Shown: positions 54,500-61,680 of the stretch, in pieces
Layout of the letters: the number at the start of each line of letters is the position of its first letter
Position numbering within the stretch: position 1 is the first letter of the stretch
From: Apteryx mantelli
Lineage: Eukaryota; Chordata; Aves; Apterygiformes; Apterygidae
Assembly (NCBI RefSeq): GCF_036417845.1
Contig: NC_089981.1
Location: 41,422,668-41,486,667, forward strand
DNA: 64,000 bases
Reading direction: 5' to 3'
Program-made: the position numbers and the translations under genes
The notes under the pieces: model-generated
Database searches by the model: none
Told to the model about the DNA's origin: nothing
The model's input: only the letters and a program-made list of their open reading frames with translations

Positions 54500-54830
54500 C
54501 CAAACAGGAGCAAGAACATATGCAATTTACTCAATATCTTGTTCTGCTCTCAGTAAGATGAGGAAGGGGAGAAGCCAGAAATAAAGAGAAATCACCAGAT
54601 AATCAGTCACATCCTGCATATTTGGGGATATAAAAGGGGACTCTATCCAGCTTAAGCAAGTAACCAAAGAGCCGTAATTTGCTCTTGCTGCTCTTTGCTG
54701 TGTGGAGTGCCAGGTAACAACACAAGGGATGGGCAGCTCCATTTAGGCTGACAGAAACTCATCACGCTTTGGTGAATTACATCTCTGCTCTTAACAACAG
54801 TGGAATTAGCAAGCAACCTGTGCAGCTGAC
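54500..54830 (+). promoter_or_regulatory. TATA-box-containing, LTR-like segment (weak)
   Basis: A strong TATA element, GGGGATATAAAAGGGGACTC (about 54625-54644), is followed by TTGCTCTTGCTGCTCTTTGC and TGTGTGGAGTGCCAGGTAAC, a texture often seen downstream of the TATA box in avian LTRs. GTAAC in the second block is a possible splice donor. No AATAAA is placed correctly downstream (the only one, near 54577, is upstream of the TATA), and no TG/CA ends or target duplication were found. It may be a decayed LTR, an isolated core promoter or chance. Confidence 0.25.
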
Positions 54831-55439
54831 ACAGCTAGCACAGCAGGATCACCATTTTATGAGTGAAAAGTACACTTGAAAGTGTATTAGCAGCACTTAA
54901 GAACAGTGGCTGAACACCTGCTCCTTGTACTAACTCTCATATGTTTATGGGTGTTCACTGACTGAGAAGAGTAATTTTTTTTGATAGTCTGTTGTTTCAG
55001 AAGCCTGAATTTAAGCTTTGAGTTTTTTTCTGTTCTAACCCCCTGTGTATCTATGTAGCAGAAATGATTTAAGTAAATGCTATGTTGTTTAATAAATAAC
55101 CAAAAGTGATTTTATGACACAAAAGACATTATACACATTTATAGCACCATTAATATTCTATTCTGAGAACTTCTAAAATATTGGCACAGAAGAAAAAAGT
55201 GTCTAAGCTATATAGAAAAAAACAATACTGAAATATTTTGTTTGAAACAACCTTTGCTGGGGGTAAAATCTCTAATGCTTAAGTTTGCTGCTAAAACTTT
55301 CAGACAATTTTTGTTGGCACTGACAGTTGCTTACTACCATATATACACTGATAACTATGACATGACTATTTTGTATGTGTTCTGAATAGAAAGATAATAA
55401 CTCCCTCTCCCCAAAACACCCAACAAGGAAAGCTAGTGA
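54831..55439. other. Gene-free AT-rich spacer
   Basis: This spacer between the TATA-containing segment and the GC-rich segment shows no gene, repeat family or regulatory pattern that I can support. Confidence 0.5.
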
Positions 55440-55905
55440 GCCAGCACAGAGCAAACCATCTCAGCAGAAGTCTCTCATGCCACCTGAAGTCAGCCCCCCC
55501 CCCCAAGTACTTTGCATGCCCTGGCCCCCAACAAAGCCCCCAGGAGACCCTACCTCTGCTGCCCCTAAGGTGTGTGGGGGGAAGCAGCTGCCAGATCTTC
55601 ATAGCGCTGGAGCACAAATGAGCAAGTGCAAAGGTTTAAGAAACAAAAGCTTCTGTGCAGCCAGCTTTAAACCTCCCCTACAATGGGAGAGGAAGGAAAG
55701 AATTGGTCACTGCCTTACTCCAGATTTTATAGTTTTTGGACCTCACTGACAACAGGTGCATCAGGGCCCTGAGGCACCATTTTAGGCCGGGCCTTGGCTG
55801 TGGCCTTAGTCTTTGCTGTGGCTCCTGGCTTGGCTCCTCAGACCCTGGCTACAGCAAGGCCCCAGCACAGTGCCTTGCTGCTCTGGCCTTGCTGCTCACT
55901 TACAA
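55440..55905. other. GC-rich island, unclassified
   Basis: About 465 bp is markedly GC-rich for this window, with a C11 run (55494-55504). A patch at about 55.79-55.90 kb is built of GGCCTTGGCTGTGGC- and TGGCTCCTGGCTTGGCTCC-like internal repeats. CpG content is low, so it is not a classical CpG island. On the - strand an ACTATAAAATC TATA-like motif lies at about 55728-55738. A decayed LTR or a small GC-rich minisatellite are the likeliest explanations. Overlapping short frames in all phases have no domain. Confidence 0.35.
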
Positions 55906-58603
55906 GCTGACAGAGAGGTTTGTCTGTTTTTCAAGAAGGCTCCAAATCTAGAAAAATTTGAGTTAGCTAAAACCTTAGGAACTAACTATGGGGGAATGCA
56001 TGTATAATAATGAAATAAAATGCAGTGGTGCTCTCTAGACATGAGGCTCAATCATAGTTATTAGTGTGCTGTCATACCCATGTAGCTAAGTCACAAGTGG
56101 TATTTTCACTGCCTAGCTTTTATGATCTGATTTAGGAGACTAGTCTGCTCAAGTTCCCTCTGAGGGGAAAAATGGGCAGATTCCTGCTGAGCAATTTAAC
56201 AAGTGCCTGTGAGATCTTTGGAAGGTCTTCCTTCTCCAGAAGGTCTCACTCAAACTGTTCTGCTGTTCCCCAATGAAGCTTTAAGCCAACACTGCTGTGA
56301 TGGGGAGGACTGTATGCCATTAGAACAGTGTCATAGCCAGTAGCTCCACTTTCAGTTTATTTCTTGGGAAAAAATGCATGTTTAGGTCTGGCATAATCAA
56401 TCAATGGAGTTCATTTTTTCTCTTATGCCTTTGAATTTAATGGGTTAAGTTTTGGACTGGTTTATCCCTCTTTGAAGAACTGGAACCAAAAAGTCTCAAG
56501 AAAAAAAAGTCAGAAAAGGTTACACAGTGAACAGCTGAGTAGTTCTGGTGTCCTCTCACTCTATGTGAGCACTCACCAGTGAGTCATGCCAGGGCTTGGA
56601 CTGAGACTAATTGACTATACACAGTCTCTTGGTTGTTTGTGGACAGACCCAAGTTTGCTTTGTCATTGGAAACTGGGCTGATAGCACAAGCAGAGTGCCA
56701 TATTAATGTGGCTACCTGGTTTTATGGTCAGAGAAGGCCAGTTTAAAGTGTGGGGGGACTGAATTTTGATCTTCTCAAAAGCTGAGGACATTCCTGATTC
56801 AGCATGGCATTGAAAGGGTTTAGACAGGTATAATAATACTTGTCACACACTTTGGATAAGAGGATTGTAATTTCAATATGCTTTCAGAGGTGATAACATA
56901 GTGTGTATGTATTTCACTTAATGTTCTGGAAAATACCATGCATTCTGTTCTTCTGTTAAAACTACCAGTTTCTGGAAAGATACCATCCTGTAGCTTGTGA
57001 TACTGAATATGCCTACCTGTGGGAGCCATCTGTAGCATACTGCTGCTAATGCCAGATCCCACCTGGGCAAGGCTCAGTGGTAGCTCAGATCATACCCCAA
57101 GGGACACATGGCAGCCAAGAACTGATGGTATTTTAATCCCGCAGGAACTGCAGATGACAAGCTACTGTTACCAGAGGCAACAGAAAGAGTCAGCACCTCA
57201 GGAGATCCACCTTCGGATGCATGACAGACAGTGAGACCTAGGATGTGAGAATTGTAAGGGCCCTCTAACAACATGGTTTGCGATTCACAAAGTTATGTGG
57301 AAGGAGATGTGAGAAGAGGCAACCATATTTACTATTAATTAGCACAGTTCATGAGAATAGCAAAGGTTGTGAATATTCTGGGAAAATAATTCAGAACATA
57401 TTATGGGGGAACTGAAGATTAGAGCGGGACAAACCAATGGATGCATATGCCATGCCTCAGATGAGTCTAGCTGGCTCTATATCATCTTTGGTGGCCAGGA
57501 ATCAAAACAGGAGAAACAGCTAATGAAAAACGAAACATAAATGCTATACTCATGTATTTGGGCTTAGGTTGCCGGGGGTGTTTTGTTTGTTTTACTTGGG
57601 CAATGTTATTTCCTGGCATCTATGACTACCCAATGTGTCACTGGATTTTTTCTTTTATATGCCAGTATAAATGCCGATTTAATATTTTGACATGCTTATT
57701 TACTCTAGACAAAGTTCAAAGGTGGTACAAAGGAAAGCCCTGCAGTCAGGTTTCCCTGAACTTAACCCTTTTATCAATCCAATTCAGACATGTTATTAGT
57801 CAATATTTTGCAATTTTTTTCCTTTGGCTTGTTTTTTAACTTGGCTCAAGCCTTGTGCTTTCTGATGGCCTTGTGGTTTGAAGGGTACAATTAAGGACCA
57901 GCATTTACTGGAGAGGAGGATACAAGTTCAGAGGTATTTCCAGACTCTGCCGCTTAACTCAATGCCTATCCATGTCCTTCAAGAACTCCCACAGCTCTAA
58001 ATCTGTTTGCATCCTTTCCCTTACTAGCTGTCATTTTCTTGACAATTCAACCATTTTATGTGTTTCTTCCAGAGGCAAAGTCTTTTGTCTACAATGCATT
58101 TTACACCTGAAGCTCCTCATATAATGTATAAAATGTCAAGAAGAATATTAGTTGCAGTGAAGTGCTGGACCTTAAAAGTGTTTCAGCAGTGATCTTGACA
58201 AGTTGAAAGTTTATTAAAGCAAGTTTGTGTATGAAAAAAGTTAATTTAAGATATGCTCTGCCTTCCACCAATGACAGCTTCTCAAATGTTTGTTGAATGC
58301 TATCTTCTTGTTTACTGTCCCTCTCCAAACATGGAGAGCTGTTAACCTGGATTAGTAGCAGAAACTCTGGACTAGTGCAGCTGAGAAGAATTCTAATGAA
58401 TGATTTTAACAGTCTGCACATGCTTCTTGAGGTACATTTGCTTCATCACTTTGGAGGTGAATACACTTCAGAGCAGGCATTTGTACAGGCTGAGATTATC
58501 TCTTTGCCCTTTGTGCTGGCAGAGGGAAATGAGGAGGGAGATTCCCAGAGTCAGAGATGTGCAACCTTTATGCAGGTTGCTAGCCAGGGTGATTAGAGGA
58601 GTA
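55906..58603. other. Gene-free DNA upstream of the LTR pair
   Basis: No gene is recognisable. Open frames of 95-106 codons near 57.55-57.84 kb (+) and 58.10-58.42 kb (-) have no domain or splice support. The stretch leads directly into the target-site duplication of the first LTR. Confidence 0.5.
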
Positions 58604-58609
58604 AACTTT
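58604..58609 (+). repeat. Target-site duplication, left copy (AACTTT)
   Basis: AACTTT immediately precedes the TGT terminus of the 375-bp LTR and recurs exactly at 58985-58990 after its ACA terminus. A 6-bp duplication is the usual integration footprint of alpha/beta-type (class II) retroviruses. Confidence 0.9.
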
Positions 58610-58892
58610 TGTGGAAGAATGGTTAAGTGAAAAGGGGCATGATCTCTTAGAAGTGAGCAATCCTGTCTTCACAATAGAGGGAGGATCCCTGCGGCTATGT
58701 GAACTGTCCTTGAGCATTCCTAGACCATTACAGAAGGGGAAGATAAGTAGTGGTAAACAAGTAAAGGAGGGGGCCGACAAGCCCCTCCACGGGAACAGCA
58801 ACTTTGCACCAATCGTGTATTCGCTTTAGGCGCGTGAACAGAGACTGTAAACCAATCATACAGCTACTGCTAGTGCATGCTTATTGCTTGTC

Positions 58893-58900
58893 TATATATA
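58893..58900 (+). promoter_or_regulatory. LTR TATA box
   Basis: TATATATA lies about 37 bp downstream of the second CCAAT box of the 375-bp LTR. It is the expected core promoter of this LTR, which would initiate transcription rightwards near 58920. Confidence 0.7.
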
Positions 58901-58915
58901 CTCTGTGTAAGCTCT

Positions 58916-58921
58916 AATAAA
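58916..58921 (+). terminator. LTR polyadenylation signal AATAAA
   Basis: A perfect AATAAA lies 15 bp after the TATA box and about 63 bp before the LTR end. The close TATA-to-AATAAA spacing is typical of retroviral LTRs with a short R region, where the signal is encoded at the U3/R junction. Confidence 0.75.
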
Positions 58922-58984
58922 GGGAGAACGACCATACTCATATTGAGACTCATCGTTACTCCGGGCCCGTCCCCCACTCCGACA

Positions 58985-58990
58985 AACTTT
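58985..58990 (+). repeat. Target-site duplication, right copy (AACTTT)
   Basis: An exact copy of the hexamer at 58604-58609, directly abutting the ACA end of the LTR. Confidence 0.9.
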
Positions 58991-59522
58991 GACTCCAGAT
59001 CCCAGTGAGAGGGTAAGCTGACAAAAATATAGGCCTGAAGCACATTATTTATCAGAGGAAGTCTAGAGAGGTCCACAATCTAACCCCTGGCTTCCAAAAG
59101 GCTTTTAGATACTTGGAGAAGGGGGGGGGGGGGGGAGAGGGGGAAGACTCTCTCAAATGCGGAACATTACTCTAAACATTTCCCTAACATGCTGTGTGTG
59201 TGAAAAATAAGCAATCTAAATGGAAAGCTGGGTTTAATTCTTGCACCCATGTTATACTGCCAATAATCCATGAATTTAAGAAAAGTTTTTGTTTATAGCA
59301 GAAAATGTAGGTGAGAAATGCAGCCAAATATCTCTATCTAATGCCATTATGCCTTTAAAATACTTTCAGATGAAGACAGAACAATAACACATTTTTGAAA
59401 TGTGGAATACTTCCCTATTTAGTTAATGAATTCAAGAAGACGTTTGCTACAGATTTTGGGACAAAGTATACTTAAAAAGAAAAAAATAGTCCGTCAGGGA
59501 AATTGTTATTCCTTGTTCATAA
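58991..59522. other. Spacer between the two LTRs, with poly(G) run
   Basis: This is host-like AT-rich sequence apart from a G15 run at 59121-59135 continuing as AGAGGGGG, a potential G-quadruplex on the + strand. There is no retroviral internal sequence, which supports two independent LTR insertions rather than one rearranged provirus. Confidence 0.6.
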
Positions 59523-59527
59523 ATCTA
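59523..59527 (-). repeat. Target-site duplication, left copy (ATCTA)
   Basis: ATCTA immediately precedes the TG terminus at 59528 and recurs exactly at 60301-60305 after the CA terminus. A 5-bp duplication is characteristic of class III (ERVL-like) elements. Confidence 0.8.
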
Positions 59528-59579
59528 TGTCACACTGTCATGCTATGAAGGTTCGATAGCAACGACTGAGACAGTAATG

Positions 59580-59594
59580 TAATAATAATAATAA
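59580..59594. repeat. (TAA)n microsatellite inside LTR
   Basis: About five TAA units on the + strand, next to the poly(A) signal of the antisense LTR. It lies in or near the expected cleavage and polyadenylation region and probably expanded by slippage. Confidence 0.85.
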
Positions 59595-59599
59595 AAATG

Positions 59600-59605
59600 T
59601 TTATT
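59600..59605 (-). terminator. Polyadenylation signal of the antisense LTR
   Basis: TTTATT on the + strand gives AATAAA on the - strand, followed in the transcript direction by a T-rich ATT repeat. It is the only AATAAA suitably placed between the TATA box and the end of this LTR. Confidence 0.65.
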
Positions 59606-59650
59606 TCTTCACACAAGTTCTTGGATTAGTAACATCCATTAAAATAATGC

Positions 59651-59740
59651 GATTACTAATTTGGAAAGATTAACACAAAACCATCAGTTACTAATTTAGA
59701 AAGGATAACCTGAAACCGTCGATTACTGCGTTATTAATTG
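59651..59740. repeat. 35-bp tandem repeats in the R region of the antisense LTR
   Basis: Unit 1 (59651-59685, starting GATTACTAATTTGG) and unit 2 (59686-59720, starting AGTTACTAATTTAG) are exactly 35 bp each and match at 26 of 35 positions by hand count. A partial third unit starts GATTACTGCG at 59721. They lie in the part of the LTR that would be transcribed, unlike the usual U3 enhancer repeats. Confidence 0.8.
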
Positions 59741-59853
59741 GAAGCACTGCTTATCCCTGCTTGAAAGCTTTCTGGTTCACTCTCCTACTGAGAGGACTCT
59801 CAACCTCGAGGAGTTACCTTAACCCAGCGTCCCAGGAAAAGGGGGGGGGGGGA

Positions 59854-59861
59854 ATACTCAC
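59854..59861 (-). other. Consensus splice donor within LTR R region
   Basis: On the - strand the sequence reads ACC/GTGAGTAT, a near-perfect 5' splice site. It begins about 70 nt after the start of the TATA box, hence about 45-50 nt after the expected transcription start. A donor this early in R is known in foamy viruses (established knowledge), which are related to ERVL elements. Use of this site is inference. Confidence 0.5.
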
Positions 59862-59930
59862 GGTCCAGCCGGAGAGGATGATCAGGTCACGTTCCCGTCC
59901 CTGCTCAAACTCTCCTGGCTCCCAAGTCTC

Positions 59931-59938
59931 TTTTTATA
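59931..59938 (-). promoter_or_regulatory. TATA box of the antisense LTR
   Basis: TTTTTATA on the + strand gives TATAAAAA on the - strand, preceded by CCCCAGCCG. Transcription would start near 59908 and run leftwards, towards the promoter of the class II LTR. Confidence 0.7.
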
Positions 59939-60101
59939 CGGCTGGGGCTCTGGGCAAACACTGCTTTTGCTGACTTTTAGCAAGTTTCACAATCACCGGA
60001 CTGTCTGTTTGTCTGCTCGGGAGGACCCTGCTAGCGAGGCAAGACCACAACACCTCCGTATTGCTTCTTCCCTCCCCGGGGGTCCGTGCGGATTCCAGGT
60101 G

Positions 60102-60295
60102 GCAGACTTCTTCGGTCTTGTTAATGCTGCCATTCCGCAGCCTTGCGCATATCAGTCCTTGCGCATATCGGTTGGTAGACGACTTTAGTCCTGTTAAGTC
60201 CTCTGTTCAACAGCTTTGCGCACGTCGGCTCTTGTGCTATCATTTCTTCTGCATATCAATTGACAAACTTCAGTCCTGTTAACTCTTCACTCGCC
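60102..60295. repeat. Degenerate U3 repeats of the antisense LTR
   Basis: Two 54-bp units (60102-60155 and 60175-60228) align without gaps and match at 36 of 54 positions by hand count. A partial third unit starts GACAAACTTCAGTCCTGTTA at 60262. Each full unit has a GTCYTGTTAA core and ends in a TTGCGCA-containing block. An extra TCCTTGCGCATATCGG copy sits between units 1 and 2. Such repeats commonly act as enhancers in retroviral U3 regions. Confidence 0.75.
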
Positions 60296-60300
60296 CGTCA

Positions 60301-60305
60301 ATCTA
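60301..60305 (-). repeat. Target-site duplication, right copy (ATCTA)
   Basis: An exact copy of the pentamer at 59523-59527, directly abutting the CA end of the 773-bp LTR. Confidence 0.8.
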
Positions 60306-61564
60306 CAATTTAAGTAGTTTAAATCATTTATTCAAAACAGGAACAACACTGTTAATAATTGCACAAGTATACAATAAGGGTAGTTTTTCTAAGATAATGT
60401 ATTGACACTGCTCACATGAAATATTCCATCAGATAAAATGCATTGACATAGGATACTTTGTAAATATTTGTGAAGACATATATATTTGCAAAATAAAGGT
60501 TTATCACATGGATTATTTGTAAACAGAAAAAAATTTACAACAAATATTACTCAGCTGCTCCTGAGATAGGTAAATTATTCAAGGACTCAGTTGAACTTTT
60601 CATTAGAGCAGTATTTTTTAGAGATATCCTTGGCCAAAATTTATGCTTCTTACCCTTATAATGTTCTCTTAGTTACATTCCTTCTCTCAGCTGAGAATGC
60701 CTACACAGTTCTTGTATGTATTCGTTTATAAAACACTTTGATACCATTCAATATGAAATACTGTACATAGCTATAAAATAACATTCATTACTGTAGGGTT
60801 CAGACCTTTTGGCTTCAGTGCCATAATGTTTCATATACAGGCTATGATTATTAAGGAATCTGTTACTATTTAGGGTTGTTGAGTATTGTCTTAAAACTTT
60901 CAGTTTAGAAAGTATGCAGGAAGATGGAGAAAAAGCATCTATGACCATACACTTTTGTGTTAATCTCACTCCATGAACCATATAGTCTTTAGTACTTATA
61001 AAGTAATCAAGTAATTTATTGGCATTAAAAAACAAACAAACAAACAAACATGCAGCTGAATAATAGCTTGCCTGGCAGAGGAATCATGAATGCTCATTTT
61101 CAGCTGCATAGAGAGGTTATGAAGTGAAAATGTATTTGCTTTCATATGCTCAGGAGAAACATATATGTTTAGGATGTGTGTGTGTGCAAGAGGGACAAAT
61201 GAAATAGAAGCAGATGGATAGCACAATAAGATAGTGACATACACACTTTGAGAGCTCGGTTCTCTTCCTCACTACTACAGTATGAAGTTGAAGAGGATGA
61301 CTGAAATCTAAGGTGAAATGAGATCTGAGTATGTGCAAATTGTGTGCTGCTAGCACACAAGATAAGAGGCCCTTGTTAATTTATATAATGCTGGATCCAT
61401 TACATTCAATTCCAGAACAGATATTTAGCAGTTGCAATTCACATGATGTTACCTATTTGCATTGCAGACTGAATCCAAAATAGCAAATGCATATCAATCA
61501 TATCCATTTTGCACACACTTGGTGCCAAGTTGGTGCAAGTAACTGGACCAGTTTTTCTGTCTTT
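60306..61564. other. Gene-free AT-rich DNA
   Basis: No gene is supportable. A - strand frame of 99 codons (60748-61047) has no domain and reads into the AAAC repeat at its upstream end. CpG content falls back to background immediately after the LTR. Confidence 0.5.
61027..61050. repeat. (AAAC)n microsatellite
   Basis: About five AAAC units after a short A run on the + strand. This is a simple tetranucleotide repeat. No retroposed body is recognisable beside it. Confidence 0.9.
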
Positions 61565-61680
61565 AATTTACAGAAATAGAAGTCTCAAGACTAGAAGTAG
61601 AAATAGGACTGCAGATACAGTCTTGAGAGCAAAACTCAGGGAAACCAAGTACACTAACCACTAGGCTGTGAAACCTGTCA
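61565..61680 (-). repeat. Possible MIR-like SINE relic
   Basis: On the + strand AATTTACAGAAATAGAAGTC precedes AGTAGAAATAGGACTGCAGA and TACACTAACCACTAGGCTGTG. The last block closely resembles the CTCTAACCACTAGGCCACGC motif found at the end of inverted amniote SINEs of the MIR/CORE type. The remainder is highly diverged and the ends are uncertain. Confidence 0.45.

Larger units (their letters stand above)
58610..58984 (+). mobile_element. Solo LTR, class II (ERVK-like) endogenous retrovirus
   Basis: A 375-bp LTR begins TGTGGAAG and ends CCGACA, with the canonical TGT...ACA termini, and is bounded by an exact 6-bp duplication. No primer-binding site, gag, pol or env sequence adjoins it, so it is a solo LTR left by recombination between the two LTRs of a provirus. 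U3 carries two CCAAT boxes (58809-58813 and 58852-58856) and a TATA box (58893-58900). AATAAA (58916-58921) follows the TATA box by only 15 bp, so it sits at or just before the expected cap site. That implies a very short R, as in betaretroviruses. CpGs are well preserved and both duplication copies are identical, pointing to a fairly recent insertion. The exact family name cannot be given without a repeat library. Confidence 0.9.
59528..60300 (-). mobile_element. Solo LTR, class III (ERVL-like), antisense
   Basis: A 773-bp LTR is read on the - strand, TGACGGGCG at its 5' end and GTGTGACA at its 3' end, with exact 5-bp duplications outside. It is U3-rich with retained CpGs and contains degenerate 54-bp repeats near its U3 start. 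A TATA box (complement of 59931-59938) precedes a consensus splice donor (complement of 59854-59861), a G12 run on the + strand and 35-bp repeats. AATAAA (complement of 59600-59605) lies about 72 bp before the LTR end. The distance from TATA to AATAAA implies an R of roughly 300 bp, unusually long. No internal retroviral sequence adjoins it, so it is a solo LTR. Class assignment rests on the 5-bp duplication and general layout, not on a database match. Confidence 0.8.

Noticed and set aside
59545-59560. GGTTCGATAGC as a tRNA B box
   Set aside because: No A box, cloverleaf or terminator accompanies it, and it lies inside the U5 end of the antisense LTR.
59761-60282. Several frames of about 70 codons across the 773-bp LTR
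   Set aside because: They run antisense to the LTR and reflect its higher GC content, and none shows a conserved domain.
58610-60300. One rearranged provirus with the two LTRs as its ends
   Set aside because: The LTRs differ in length, sequence, orientation and target duplication (6 bp versus 5 bp), and no primer-binding site, gag, pol or env lies between them.
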